37,648 nucleotides of DNA from an uncultured Bacilli bacterium. Lineage in GTDB: Bacteria; Bacillota_I; Bacilli_A; RF39; UBA660. A program made the translations under genes and the position numbers. The notes under the pieces were generated by a model. It was not told where the DNA came from. It ran no database searches and saw only the letters and a program-made list of their open reading frames with translations. How positions within the stretch are numbered: position 1 is the stretch's first letter; every line of letters begins with the position of its first letter. The stretch spans positions 1 to 37,648 of the forward strand of contig CALVQT010000008.1 in assembly GCA_944358375.1 (NCBI GenBank). Direction: 5' to 3'. Below are positions 15,861-25,385 of the stretch, one piece after another.

Positions 15861-18005
15861 ATGAATAATGAAATAATAAATGAAATAAGTCAAGAATTAA
15901 ACACACCATCTAAAAATATAGAAAGTGTTTTAAAATTATTAAGCGATGGAAATACAATTCCATTTATTGCAAGATATAGAAAAGAAGCGACTGGTAATTT
16001 AAATGAGGAAGAAATAAGAATTATAAATGAGCATTACGATTATCAAAATAATCTTCTAAAAAGAAAAGAAGATGTTATTAGATTAATTGATGAAAAAGGT
16101 TTGTTAACTGATGAAATTAAAAATAATATTTTAAATTGTAAAAAATTAGTTGAAGTTGATGATATATATGCACCATACAAAGAAAAGAAAAAAACTAAAG
16201 CTACGCAAGCAATTAAAGATGGTTTAGAACCTCTTGCTAAAATAATCATGAGTTTCCCCACTACATTTAATGAAGAAACAATTAAAAAACATTTAAATGA
16301 GAATGTTAAAACTATTGATGATGCTATTAATGGATGTAAATATATAATTGCCGAATGGATAAGTGACAATGCATATTACCGTAAATGGATAAGAAATTAT
16401 TTTTATAAAAATGGAATATTAAATTCTAAATTAAAAAAAACTGATAAAGATGAGACTAAAATTTATCAAATGTATTATGATTATAGAGAAAATATAAATC
16501 ATATAAAACCTCATAGAGTACTTGCTATAAATAGAGGTGAAAATGAAAAAATATTATCTGTATCTATAGATGTTGATAGTGAAAAAATAATTTCATTTTT
16601 GGAAAATAAAATAATTAAGAAAGAAAGTCCAGTTAACAAATATATAAAAGATGCTATTAAAGATGGTTATAAAAGATTAATTGAGCCTAGCATAGAAAGA
16701 GAAATAAGAAATGATTTAACTATACAAAGTGAAGACAAATCTATTGAGGTATTCAAAAAAAATCTAGAAAATTTACTTCTAATACCACCTATGAAAGAAA
16801 AAACAGTTCTAGGATTTGATCCAGCATATAGGACTGGTTGTAAACTGGCTGTAGTAGATCCAACTTCTAAATTATTAAATATATCTGTTATATATCCACA
16901 TGAGCCTAAAAACGAATGGGAAAAAGCGAAAGAAACAATTAAATATTTAATAAATACTTATAAAGTAGATATTGTTGCTATAGGAAATGGTACAGCAAGT
17001 AGAGAAAGTGAAAAATTAGTAAGTGAAGTATTAAAAGATATTCCTAATTGCAAATATGCAATTGTATCAGAAGCTGGAGCCAGTGTTTATAGTGCAAGCC
17101 CTCTTGCTATTAAAGAATATCCAGATTTAACTGTTGAAAAAAGAAGCGCTATTTCAATAGCAAGAAGACTGCAAGATCCTCTAAATGAATTAGTTAAAAT
17201 TGATCCTAAATCTATAGGTGTAGGTCAATATCAGCACGATGTATCTCAAAAAAAACTTTCTGAATCGTTAGATTTTACTGTTAGCAAATGTGTTAATAAA
17301 GTTGGCGTTGATATAAATACTGCATCTGCATCAATATTAAAATATATTTCTGGTTTAACTAAAACAACTATAGATAAAATTCTTAAATATAGAGATAATT
17401 TTGGAAAAATTACTTCAAGAGAAGAATTAAAAAAGAAAAAATTATTAAGTGATAAAGCTTTTGAACAATCAATTGGATTTATGAGAATAATTGATGGAGA
17501 TAATCCATTAGATAAAACAAATATTCATGTTGAAAGTTATGATAAAACAATAAAATTACTTAACTATTTAAACTTTAATATAAATGATATTGGAAATACA
17601 AAATTAATAGATGCTATAGATAAAGTTGATTTAAATAATTTATCTAAAGAATTAGATATTGATTTATATACATTAAATGATATATGCCAATCATTAAAAC
17701 AACCTACTAGAGATTATAGAGATGACTATCAAATGCCAATATTAAAAAGTGATATTCTTAATATAGATAATTTAAACATTGGAATGAAACTTGAAGGAAC
17801 CATACGCAATGTGGTAGATTTTGGTGCTTTTATAGATATTGGCTTACACAACGATGGACTTGTACACATTTCTAAAATCACAAATAAATATATAAAACAT
17901 CCAAGTGATGTACTAAGTGTTGGTGATATAGTTGAATGTTATGTCATTGATATAGATAAAAGCAAAGAAAAAGTTTCACTTTCATTAATAAATCCAAATA
18001 ATTAA
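15861..18005 (+). CDS. tex: Tex-family S1 RNA-binding protein
   Basis: This 714-residue protein is colinear with Tex/YhgF. It has an N-terminal helical Tex domain (about 1-190), a central region, and a YqgF-like RNase H fold (about 320-440, LGFDPAYRTG). Helix-hairpin-helix segments follow (about 485-560), then a C-terminal S1 domain (about 640-710, GTIRNVVDFGAFIDIG). Tex binds nucleic acids and is homologous to eukaryotic Spt6; in bacteria it affects transcription and stress tolerance. Length and domain order are normal. It has an AAGGAG ribosome site and follows the tRNA-Ser terminator, so part of its transcription may be read-through from the tRNA promoter. Confidence 0.95.
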   Translation: MNNEIINEISQELNTPSKNIESVLKLLSDGNTIPFIARYRKEATGNLNEEEIRIINEHYDYQNNLLKRKEDVIRLIDEKGLLTDEIKNNILNCKKLVEVDDIYAPYKEKKKTKATQAIKDGLEPLAKIIMSFPTTFNEETIKKHLNENVKTIDDAINGCKYIIAEWISDNAYYRKWIRNYFYKNGILNSKLKKTDKDETKIYQMYYDYRENINHIKPHRVLAINRGENEKILSVSIDVDSEKIISFLENKIIKKESPVNKYIKDAIKDGYKRLIEPSIEREIRNDLTIQSEDKSIEVFKKNLENLLLIPPMKEKTVLGFDPAYRTGCKLAVVDPTSKLLNISVIYPHEPKNEWEKAKETIKYLINTYKVDIVAIGNGTASRESEKLVSEVLKDIPNCKYAIVSEAGASVYSASPLAIKEYPDLTVEKRSAISIARRLQDPLNELVKIDPKSIGVGQYQHDVSQKKLSESLDFTVSKCVNKVGVDINTASASILKYISGLTKTTIDKILKYRDNFGKITSREELKKKKLLSDKAFEQSIGFMRIIDGDNPLDKTNIHVESYDKTIKLLNYLNFNINDIGNTKLIDAIDKVDLNNLSKELDIDLYTLNDICQSLKQPTRDYRDDYQMPILKSDILNIDNLNIGMKLEGTIRNVVDFGAFIDIGLHNDGLVHISKITNKYIKHPSDVLSVGDIVECYVIDIDKSKEKVSLSLINPNN

Positions 18006-18080
18006 TTTTTTTGTAAATAATAACAATTTCATTTAAAATATTACTATAATTATAGTATAATATATTAGAGGTGGGCTTTA

Positions 18081-19040
18081 GTGAAAGAAAAAAACTTTTA
18101 TATTATTGGAATAACTTTTTTATGTTTATGTTTTTCATACCTAGGATATTTATCATATAATAAAATGAATACAATAGGAATTGAAAGTGATTTTAATGGA
18201 AAAGGTATAACAAAAGATGAATATATTTATAAAGAAGATTTATTAAATTTAAACTATAATATAGATGAAATAAATATTATTAGTGAAAAAATTAGTGATA
18301 CCAATGTTAAAAAATATTTACTCAATAAAAAGTATAATGATTTAATTAAATTAATCTCTAGCCCATATTTTAACATCGATAATATAGAAAGATATCAAAA
18401 GTATAAAGATAAATATGATTATAATATCGAAAAAGTTGTAATGGATGTAGAAATTGGAATTGATTATGACTTTTATTCAAATATTCAAAAATCAGACATT
18501 AGTAAAAACGAACTTATGTTAGTTAATAAATATAATAATTTGAATAATGATTATATTCCTACTTTAGTGACTGTTGAATCTAAATATGGTAGTGGGAAAG
18601 CAGATATTGTTGCTTATGACTATTTTAAAAAGATGATAGATTCAGCTAAGAAAGATAACATTATTTTAAAAAGTAAATCATTTTATAGAAGTTATAATAG
18701 ACAAAATGAATTATATACAAATTATGTAAAAGAAAATGGTCAAAAATCTGCTGATACTTTTTCTGCAAGACCAGGACATTCAGAACATCAAACTGGATTA
18801 GCAGTTGATATAAATACATCTTCATCTAGTAGCCATTTTGAAGAAACTAAAGAATATCAATGGTTAAAAAATAATTCTTATAAATACGGATATATATTAC
18901 GATATCCTGAAAATAAAACTTATATTACAGGTTATAAATTTGAACCATGGCATTTTAGATATGTAGGAATAGATGCAGCTAATAAAATATTTCAAGAAGG
19001 AATAACTTTTGAAGAATACTATATTAAATATGTTAAATAA
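18081..19040 (+). CDS. VanY-type D-Ala-D-Ala carboxypeptidase
   Basis: This 319-residue M15B peptidase trims the terminal D-alanine of peptidoglycan stem peptides. An N-terminal membrane anchor (about 5-25) puts the catalytic domain outside the cell. Zinc-site motifs are present: SARPGHSEHQTGLAVDI (His and Asp ligands) and FEPWHFRYVG (catalytic Glu and ligand His). An unassigned, charged 120-residue segment lies between anchor and peptidase domain. The start is a GTG with GAGGTGGG about 6 nt upstream. A TATAAT box lies at 18056-18061, but the -35 is weak. No vancomycin-resistance genes accompany it, so a housekeeping role is likely. Confidence 0.88.
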   Translation: MKEKNFYIIGITFLCLCFSYLGYLSYNKMNTIGIESDFNGKGITKDEYIYKEDLLNLNYNIDEINIISEKISDTNVKKYLLNKKYNDLIKLISSPYFNIDNIERYQKYKDKYDYNIEKVVMDVEIGIDYDFYSNIQKSDISKNELMLVNKYNNLNNDYIPTLVTVESKYGSGKADIVAYDYFKKMIDSAKKDNIILKSKSFYRSYNRQNELYTNYVKENGQKSADTFSARPGHSEHQTGLAVDINTSSSSSHFEETKEYQWLKNNSYKYGYILRYPENKTYITGYKFEPWHFRYVGIDAANKIFQEGITFEEYYIKYVK

Positions 19041-19069
19041 ATCTTGTACAAATACAAGATTTATTTTTT
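19039..19069. terminator. Bidirectional terminator between convergent genes
   Basis: A perfect 10-bp stem AAATCTTGTA/TACAAGATTT with CAAA loop is followed by a T-run. It separates the VanY gene from the opposing beta-sandwich gene. Confidence 0.85.
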
Positions 19070-19507
19070 ATAAAATAATATATATATTAGATAAGTAATT
19101 ATCGATGAAGATATAGTTATTATAACTAATTTTAATAAATTCTTATTAAAATCACTTATTTCATCAACAACATTAGTTTCTTTTACATCAGATACTTTTA
19201 ATGTTTTATGCACATTAATCTTATACTTATAATCATTATTAACATTAATTAAAATTATATTATTAGATTTATTAAAATTACCATTACCTTCAATACTAAT
19301 ATATGCATTATCATCACTTAATTCATAATTAATATTTAACATATCTTCATCATCAATAGTAATATCATATTCATATACATTTTTTTTAAAATTAATATTA
19401 TAATTTTCAATAGTTAAAGACTCCAAATAATTAATCTTTTCTTCAGCTTTAACTTTACAGCTAATAAATAATAACATTAAAATAAATACTTTTATTAATA
19501 TTTTCAT
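19061..19507 (-). CDS. Cadherin-like beta-sandwich surface protein
   Basis: This 148-residue protein has a signal-like N terminus ending near residue 21 and a domain of about 80 residues. The domain has the pattern LESLTIENYNINF, YEYDITID, KINVHKT typical of the bacterial cadherin-like beta-sandwich family. A C-terminal membrane helix (about 126-145) followed by KK would leave the domain outside and anchored. No ribosome site is evident before the ATG. Such domains usually act in surface adhesion or as structural modules; no specific ligand can be named. Confidence 0.7.
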   Translation of the reverse strand: MKILIKVFILMLLFISCKVKAEEKINYLESLTIENYNINFKKNVYEYDITIDDEDMLNINYELSDDNAYISIEGNGNFNKSNNIILINVNNDYKYKINVHKTLKVSDVKETNVVDEISDFNKNLLKLVIITISSSIITYLIYILFYKK

Positions 19508-19530
19508 ATTTTTATTATTTGCTTATTAAA

Positions 19531-19560
19531 AAAATAAATTCATTTAAATGAATTTATTTT
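19531..19560 (-). terminator. Terminator of the nucleoside phosphorylase gene
   Basis: A perfect 12-bp stem AAAATAAATTCA/TGAATTTATTTT with a 6-nt loop and a T7 tract on the minus strand overlaps the gene's last codons. Confidence 0.75.
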
Positions 19561-20831
19561 ATAATTTTTATAATAATTTTTTTATTTTTCCTCTTTTTCT
19601 TTTCTATTTTAAATGAACTTATTAATATATCTTTCATACCATCTATCTTTTTATTGTAATAAATAGTTGCAAGTAATTCTCCTTCTTTCACTTTATCGCC
19701 TAGTTGATGATTTAATACAATACCACAAGAATAATCAATTTTATCTGTTTTTAATACTCTTCCTGCTCCTAAATCAAAAAACAATTGAGCTAATTTAACA
19801 GCGTCTATATTATTTATATATCCACTTGCTGGTGATAAGACTTTTAATTTTTTGGCTTTATTTTTAAGTTTTTTTATATCACCACCCTGATATTTTATCC
19901 AAGAATAAAATTTATTTTTGGCATGAGAACCTTCTAGTAAGTTTACTACTAGTTCATGGGCTTTCTTGTAACTTATTTTTTTAGCGGTACTAATCATCAA
20001 GGCAGATATATAAGTTGCTAAATCATATAATCTTTTATCATATTTTCCATTGAAAAAATCAATAGTTTCTTTTACTTCTAATGAATTTCCAATATTTTTG
20101 CCAAGTGGTATATTCATATCACTTAAAATACATATAACTTTCTTTTTATAATATTTACCAATACTAATCATAGTTTTAGCAAGTTTAGTCGCATCTTTAA
20201 CATTCTTCATAAATGCTCCCTTACCTACTTTTAAATCTATAATTATTATATCACTACCACTGGCTATCTTCTTTGACATTATTGAACTTGCTATTAATGG
20301 TATAGAATCAACAGCACCGATTTGATTTCTAAGAGCATATATCTTTTTATCAGCGACAGCTATTTTTTCACTTTGACTAATAACTGCACAACCAATATTA
20401 TTTAATGCATCAATAAAAGCTTTTTTACTAAGATTCAATTTATATCCGGGAATGCTTTCTAATTTATCAACAGTTCCTCCAGTTAGTCCAAGTCCTCTTC
20501 CACTCATTTTAGGGACACATACGCCAGCACACGCTACTATTGGAGAAATAATTAATGTTATTTTATCACCAACTCCACCAGTTGAATGTTTATCAACAAT
20601 CGGTTTATTTATAGACGATAAATCTATTGTTTCACCACTTTTAATCATTACATCTGTTAAATAATATGTTTCGTCTAAACTAAGCCCACTATAATAAATT
20701 GCCCATATGAATCGACTCATAGTATTATCATTTATTTTACCTTTAACATATGAATTTACCATATATTTAATTTCATCATAACATAATTTTTCCTTATTTT
20801 CTTTTCTTCTAATAATGTTATCTGCTCTCAT
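19554..20831 (-). CDS. pdp: Pyrimidine-nucleoside (thymidine) phosphorylase
   Basis: This 425-residue enzyme splits pyrimidine nucleosides with phosphate into base and (deoxy)ribose-1-phosphate. It has the family signature SGRGLGLTGGTVDKLESIPG and the KHSTGGVGDK phosphate loop. The N-terminal helical domain, central alpha/beta domain and C-terminal PYNP domain follow in normal order. The C-terminal tail is unusually Lys-rich (KKKRKNKKIIIK). It has its own AGGTG ribosome site and terminator, so it is likely monocistronic. It fits salvage of exogenous nucleosides, as do the deoxyribosyltransferase-like and PnuC genes about 5 kb away. Strict thymidine specificity (deoA) versus broad pyrimidine use (pdp) cannot be told. 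Confidence 0.94.
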   Translation of the reverse strand: MRADNIIRRKENKEKLCYDEIKYMVNSYVKGKINDNTMSRFIWAIYYSGLSLDETYYLTDVMIKSGETIDLSSINKPIVDKHSTGGVGDKITLIISPIVACAGVCVPKMSGRGLGLTGGTVDKLESIPGYKLNLSKKAFIDALNNIGCAVISQSEKIAVADKKIYALRNQIGAVDSIPLIASSIMSKKIASGSDIIIIDLKVGKGAFMKNVKDATKLAKTMISIGKYYKKKVICILSDMNIPLGKNIGNSLEVKETIDFFNGKYDKRLYDLATYISALMISTAKKISYKKAHELVVNLLEGSHAKNKFYSWIKYQGGDIKKLKNKAKKLKVLSPASGYINNIDAVKLAQLFFDLGAGRVLKTDKIDYSCGIVLNHQLGDKVKEGELLATIYYNKKIDGMKDILISSFKIEKKKRKNKKIIIKIIK

Positions 20832-20908
20832 TTTAACACCTACTCTATTATATATATTGTATCAAATTATCAACTTGTTTTAAAGTATTAAAATAATATT
20901 ATTTATAA

Positions 20909-20934
20909 AAAAGTAGATTTATTCATCTACTTTT
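20909..20934 (-). terminator. Terminator overlapping the ssb stop
   Basis: A perfect 10-bp stem AAAAGTAGAT/ATCTACTTTT with a 6-nt loop and T-rich tail on the minus strand includes the last ssb codons. Confidence 0.75.
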
Positions 20935-21248
20935 CTACTACTTAAAAAAGAAACTTTTTCTGCTATTACATCCAGTGAATATTTCATTTCGCCATCTTTT
21001 TCATATTTAGATGTTTGAAGCCTTCCTTTTACTCCAATAATATCCCCTTTCTTACAATACTCACATGTATTTTCTGCAATTCCATTCCATAAAGTACATC
21101 TAATAAAATCAGTATCATAAACACCTTCAAAATTTTTGTAACTTCTTGGAACGGCTACTGTTATAAGTGTTTTCTTTTTATTATTATCTGTATTAATTAT
21201 TTCAGGATCGCTAACTAAACGACCAGCAATTACTAGTTGATTTAACAT
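20919..21248 (-). CDS. ssb: Short single-stranded DNA-binding protein
   Basis: This 109-residue protein is a single OB fold: N-terminal LNQLVIAGRLVSDPE, then FIRCTLWNG and KGDIIGVKGRL strands. It lacks the flexible tail and acidic DDDIPF-like tip that replication SSBs use to recruit partners. In this it resembles the short competence-type SsbB of Bacillus. It is likely a secondary SSB for recombination or uptake rather than the main replication protein, but a main ssb is not visible here to compare. It has a strong AAAGGAGG ribosome site. Confidence 0.9.
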   Translation of the reverse strand: MLNQLVIAGRLVSDPEIINTDNNKKKTLITVAVPRSYKNFEGVYDTDFIRCTLWNGIAENTCEYCKKGDIIGVKGRLQTSKYEKDGEMKYSLDVIAEKVSFLSSRKVDE

Positions 21249-21415
21249 ATTTTCCTCCTTTCAAAAAGAATATATCAAAAAGCAAAAAGTCAATCAAATC
21301 GATAAAATTATTAAATTGAACATAAAAAAATATATAAAATTCAATTATTTTTATAACAAATGTAAATAACTAAATATTAAATTTTATATATTTTTAAATT
21401 TTTATAAATTTTATT

Positions 21416-21880
21416 TTATTTGCATACATCTACCCAAGAAGTAAATTTAGAATATTTTTCAAGTTCATCAATAGTTATTCCAATTGTTGTATCTGGGCTA
21501 CCACCTGCTGCATAAACGATATTATACTTTTTTAAAGAATTATCTAAATATACTTTTACATTATCATTAACAGCAAAAGGACAAACACCACCAGGAATAT
21601 GTCCTATTATTTTCTCAACATCTTCAAATGGAATCATTTTAGCTTTTTTATGAAAAGTAGCCTTATACTTAGCATTATCTATTTTTGATTTTCCACTAAT
21701 AGATATAACAATAGGTTCATCTCCAACTATAAAAGCCATTGTTTTACATATTTGATCTTCATCACAAGATAATTCGACAGCCGCATGTTCTACAGTATCT
21801 GTTTTAGATTTATGATATATTATTTTATCTTCCTTATTAATACCTTTAAAATATTCTTTTACTCTATCATTTCCAAACAT
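21416..21880 (-). CDS. ybaK: YbaK/EbsC-type aminoacyl-tRNA deacylase
   Basis: This 154-residue editing-domain protein hydrolyses mischarged tRNA in trans; the YbaK group acts on Cys-tRNA(Pro). It shows HIPGGVCPFAV, the typical GhxPGGvcPfg motif, and the AAGGSPDTTIGI segment. Length is normal for the stand-alone family. It has an AAGGAG ribosome site and starts 17 nt after the metallophosphoesterase gene, so it is probably cotranscribed with it. Substrate specificity within the YbaK/ProXp group cannot be fixed from sequence. The AT-rich gap of about 170 nt below it (to ssb) shows nothing clear. Confidence 0.88.
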   Translation of the reverse strand: MFGNDRVKEYFKGINKEDKIIYHKSKTDTVEHAAVELSCDEDQICKTMAFIVGDEPIVISISGKSKIDNAKYKATFHKKAKMIPFEDVEKIIGHIPGGVCPFAVNDNVKVYLDNSLKKYNIVYAAGGSPDTTIGITIDELEKYSKFTSWVDVCK

Positions 21881-21897
21881 AAAAACTCCTTTTTAAT

Positions 21898-22941
21898 TTA
21901 AAATAATTTTTTTAATTCTGGATTTTTTTCTTTAAAATTCCAAGTTATAGTTTCACCATAATTTACCTCATTATTTTTATTACTTACTAATAATTTAATA
22001 TCCATATTCTTTACTATACCAAAATCATCATAATTTAAATTTATAATATATCCTACAACACCATTTATATTAATATTTGTAGCTGATGGAACACCTAATA
22101 ATAATTTATTTTTATTGTTACATATAAATCCAGTATGTAGATGACCTGAAATTAAAACGTCACTACAAGGTGCAATAGATGTATCGATATTTGATAATTG
22201 ATCAACACTTGAAATTATTTTTTTGCTATAACACCAATTAGAAACTACTTTATGTGCAAAATTTATATTAATATTAGAAAAATTAATATTACAATATGGT
22301 CTTAAAATAACATAAAAATTATTATTTAATCTATTTAATTGCCTTAAATCATATTGGTAATCAATTGGTTTTTGATTAAAAAAACCATTTATTCTTTCAT
22401 CATGATTTCCTAATAATGCGTAAGTTTTTATTTCTTCACACTTAGGAAAAAAATTATTAAATAAATAAAATAATTTTTCTATTTGTTTATTCGAATATGA
22501 AATTTCACAATTACTTGAAAAAATATCTCCTGTATGAAAACATTTTGTTACTCCCTGTTGTATACAAAAATTATAAATATTATTCAATAATTCATAATTT
22601 TCTAATTGAAAATTTCCAATATGTGTATCTGATAATAATAAAAATTTTTTACTTTTATAATCATCTACATTAAATGAACAATAATACTTAGTAAGTGATG
22701 AATTTTGATAATATTCACGTGAAACATATCTATAAATTGCATCTTTTTGCCAAAAATCATCTCTTACTATTATACCCTTTTCAATTAATAAATAATTTAT
22801 TGCTTCGTTTATTTCAGTAAAATTATACTCTTTGTTTAAAAGTTCATATATTTGTTTAATATTCAAATTTTTATAATTTTGAAAAATTTTTTCTAAAATA
22901 AGAGTCAAATTATAAATTTTTTCTGATATAAAAAAATACAT
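21898..22941 (-). CDS. Calcineurin-like metallophosphoesterase
   Basis: This 347-residue protein has all five family motifs: LLLSDTHIG, HTGDIFSS, LLGNHDER, NFAHKV and ISGHLHTG. These bind a di-metal centre that hydrolyses phosphoesters. The N-terminal ~90 residues form a helical, winged-helix-like segment (NIKQIYELLNKEYNF, INYLLIEKGIIV), an uncommon addition that might bind nucleic acid or a partner. No signal peptide, so it is cytoplasmic. It lies 58 nt downstream of the duplicated unknown gene and 17 nt upstream of ybaK. Substrate unknown; nuclease or cyclic-nucleotide activity are both possible. Confidence 0.85.
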   Translation of the reverse strand: MYFFISEKIYNLTLILEKIFQNYKNLNIKQIYELLNKEYNFTEINEAINYLLIEKGIIVRDDFWQKDAIYRYVSREYYQNSSLTKYYCSFNVDDYKSKKFLLLSDTHIGNFQLENYELLNNIYNFCIQQGVTKCFHTGDIFSSNCEISYSNKQIEKLFYLFNNFFPKCEEIKTYALLGNHDERINGFFNQKPIDYQYDLRQLNRLNNNFYVILRPYCNINFSNININFAHKVVSNWCYSKKIISSVDQLSNIDTSIAPCSDVLISGHLHTGFICNNKNKLLLGVPSATNININGVVGYIINLNYDDFGIVKNMDIKLLVSNKNNEVNYGETITWNFKEKNPELKKLF

Positions 22942-22999
22942 TAAACATCCCCCTTTTTTTTAAAGATATTATAACATATTTTTTTAAAATTACAATATT

Positions 23000-23887
23000 T
23001 TATTTTAATATTAATTTATTATTTTTTCTTCCTAAGAAGATAGCTTGAGCATATAATTCTGATATTTTATCATTTATCTCCTTTTTTGTTTGACGCATAT
23101 AATTTTGATACTCTTCACATGACAATATTCTATCAGCTTCATTTTTATCTAATATTTCCCATTTTACATCACCTATTTGTTCTTTTTCTATAGTTGCATC
23201 AATATCCTCTACTAATGTATACGCTCCACAACATATATTATCAAATTCAATATTTCTATTAACAAGTTTCCTTCCACTTATTGCTTCATTAAATTCAATA
23301 TTCTTTCTACCAAATATGGTAAGATGTTCCTTTGGTGTTACTAAAAATATTCCAAGTGGTTCACTTTTTATACATTTTCCATTTTCATTTCCTATTATAG
23401 CCCTTGGAATCGCAATATAAATTCCATAAGATTTATTAAAATCTGTTTTTTTGGATCCTTTTAATTTATATATATCTATTTTATTTCTAACTATATTTTT
23501 CGCTTTTTCACGTATGTCATTTAATTGGGTTAGTATTTCATTTGGAGATTGAGAATAGTAGCTTTCTAATTGTTGTTGTGACAATATTCTATCAGCTTCA
23601 TTTTTATCTAATATTTCCCATTTTACATCACCTATTTGTTCTTTTTCTATAGTTGCATCAATATCCTCCACTAATGTATACGCACCCAAACACATATTAT
23701 CAAATTCAATATTCCTATTAACAAGTTTTCTCCCACTTATTACTTCATTAAATTCAATGTTTTTTCTACCAAATATAGTTGGGTGTTCCTTTAATGTTAC
23801 TAAAAATATTCCAAGTGGTTCACTTTTTATACATTTTCCATTTTCATTTCCTATTATAGCTCTTGGAATTGCAATATATATTTGCAT
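23000..23887 (-). CDS. Internally duplicated protein of unknown function
   Basis: This 295-residue protein is built of two nearly identical halves. Residues 1-105 and about 154-258 each start IYIAIPRAIIGNENGKC and end EILDKNEADRIL, joined by a helical linker and followed by a helical tail. No known domain is recognised. There is no signal peptide or membrane segment. The ATG at 23887 shares one base with the stop of the DHH phosphoesterase gene (TGATG) and follows AAGGAAGGG, so it is the last member of a coupled nucleotide-metabolism run. The halves differ at few positions, implying a recent duplication or gene conversion. A role in that pathway is an inference only. Confidence 0.75.
   Translation of the reverse strand: MQIYIAIPRAIIGNENGKCIKSEPLGIFLVTLKEHPTIFGRKNIEFNEVISGRKLVNRNIEFDNMCLGAYTLVEDIDATIEKEQIGDVKWEILDKNEADRILSQQQLESYYSQSPNEILTQLNDIREKAKNIVRNKIDIYKLKGSKKTDFNKSYGIYIAIPRAIIGNENGKCIKSEPLGIFLVTPKEHLTIFGRKNIEFNEAISGRKLVNRNIEFDNICCGAYTLVEDIDATIEKEQIGDVKWEILDKNEADRILSCEEYQNYMRQTKKEINDKISELYAQAIFLGRKNNKLILK
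23121..23883. repeat. 304-bp direct duplication within one gene
   Basis: The segment 23121-23424 is repeated at 23580-23883 (period 459 bp, in frame) with few substitutions. It duplicates one domain of the encoded protein. Confidence 0.9.
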
Positions 23888-24861
23888 CAATTTCCCTTCC
23901 TTTCAAATTTACATAATTTTAAATTATTATTTAAATATAAATCCTTTATTTTTTTTATTACTTCATCATATGATGAATTATATATCCTTCCTGCACATCT
24001 ATTAGCGTGTCCACCACCATTAAATGCAATTGCTAAATTTAAAATATCAATATCACAATTATCATTTTTCTTAAATTTAATAAAATAATTATTTTCTATT
24101 TCGATAATAAAAATCGATAACGGATACTCATTTGTCGGTTTTGTTAATTTATCAAATAATGGATGTTTTAATAATGATGTAATATCTTCTACTTCTTTTT
24201 TAATATTTAAATGAAATAAAAGTATATTATATTCTTGTAATTGATTATCCACTTTAATAGAATCATATAATTTTTTTTGTTCATAACTCATTTCATACAT
24301 TTTTTCTTCAATCTCATGTCTAACTTTTTCATCATTTATCAAACTATGGGCAATATCTATGGATTTCGATGTATAAGATCGTTGAAAACAAGCTGTATCA
24401 CTTGCCATACCTAAATATAAATAATATGATACATTTGAAGGAACATTAATATTTTTTTTGATTAAAACATCTGCTATTATTTCACTTGTAGAACAAGCAT
24501 GTGGATTTAATAATTTATTTTTTGGTAACACATGTAATTCATTTCTATTTTTATCGTGATGGTCAATTAAAAATCTATTTTCTATAGGAATAGTATCAAA
24601 AATTTCTATACCATATACTCTATCTTCTTCATTAACATCACAAACAATCACATAATCCATTTTTTTGTCTTTCACATCATCTAATGTATATAATTTTATT
24701 TTAGTTTTTATATCTAAAGAAGTTTTAAAATTTTCTAATATTGGAAAAACATTATAATTTTTATCATTTGTAAAATGAATAATCGTTTCTGCTAGAGATA
24801 TGACACTTGCAAATGCATCAATATCAGTATTTTTATGTGTAATTATTGATATATTTTTCAA
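23887..24861 (-). CDS. DHH-family phosphoesterase (NrnA-like)
   Basis: This 324-residue enzyme has an N-terminal DHH domain: HKNTDIDAFAS, VCDVNEEDR and the DHH triad in LIDHHDKN. A C-terminal DHHA1 domain follows, with GGGHANRCAGR. NrnA-type members degrade nanoRNAs and dephosphorylate pAp; other members are pyrophosphatases or cyclic-dinucleotide phosphodiesterases, so the substrate is not certain. There is no transmembrane or PAS region. The TTG start overlaps the upstream nucleotidyltransferase stop by 4 nt (TTGA), with AAGGAAAA ahead of it. It shares one base with the next gene. Metal-binding residues appear intact. Confidence 0.88.
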   Translation of the reverse strand: MKNISIITHKNTDIDAFASVISLAETIIHFTNDKNYNVFPILENFKTSLDIKTKIKLYTLDDVKDKKMDYVIVCDVNEEDRVYGIEIFDTIPIENRFLIDHHDKNRNELHVLPKNKLLNPHACSTSEIIADVLIKKNINVPSNVSYYLYLGMASDTACFQRSYTSKSIDIAHSLINDEKVRHEIEEKMYEMSYEQKKLYDSIKVDNQLQEYNILLFHLNIKKEVEDITSLLKHPLFDKLTKPTNEYPLSIFIIEIENNYFIKFKKNDNCDIDILNLAIAFNGGGHANRCAGRIYNSSYDEVIKKIKDLYLNNNLKLCKFERKGN

Positions 24862-25385
24862 TTTTTATTTTCCTTATTTTCAAATAATAATTTATCTTTA
24901 TTACTATACACATCATTTATTATTTCATTAGGGACTAAAGAATCAATACTTTTGTTTTTAATAATTAATTTTTTTATTAAACTGGAACCTCTAAAATCAT
25001 TATCACTTGTAATATCATAAATAAATAGTATTTGTTCTTTATATTCTTTATCTGACATGTAATTTGTAAATATTTGCAAACGCATTTCATCATCAAATGT
25101 TCTTCCTGATTTCACACCACGAAAAACATTAAATATTTGTTCTTCATGACATATATCATGAATCATCTTATCTTTAGCACTTTTAACAATAACTTTTTTT
25201 CCATATTTTTTTGTACATTTTTTTACCAAACTAATTCTTTCTTCTTGAGTAAACCAATATTTTTTCGTATAGCTATTTGCTACATAAATATAAACTTTAT
25301 CAAAAATTTTTAATGCATTTTTTAATCTTTCCTCATGACCATTATGCCATGGATCAAAACTTCCACCTAAAATACAACTACTCAT
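24858..25385 (-). CDS. CoaD-like nucleotidyltransferase
   Basis: This 175-residue Rossmann-fold adenylyltransferase has the HxGH-type motif GGSFDPWHNGH, the VANSYTKKYWFTQEER segment, RGVKSGRTFDDE and FRGSSLIKKLI in place of the usual SSSLIR. The closest pattern is phosphopantetheine adenylyltransferase (CoaD), but divergence at the C-terminal motif and the operon partners allow another nucleotide substrate such as NMN. It overlaps the upstream fusion gene by 8 nt and the downstream DHH gene by 4 nt, so all three are coupled. A strong AAAGGAG ribosome site precedes the ATG. Whether a separate coaD exists is not visible here. Confidence 0.82.
   Translation of the reverse strand: MSSCILGGSFDPWHNGHEERLKNALKIFDKVYIYVANSYTKKYWFTQEERISLVKKCTKKYGKKVIVKSAKDKMIHDICHEEQIFNVFRGVKSGRTFDDEMRLQIFTNYMSDKEYKEQILFIYDITSDNDFRGSSLIKKLIIKNKSIDSLVPNEIINDVYSNKDKLLFENKENKN

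Noticed and set aside
23121..23883. CRISPR array or insertion sequence as explanation of the repeats
   Set aside because: Only two long copies, in frame within one gene, with no spacers, inverted ends or transposase.
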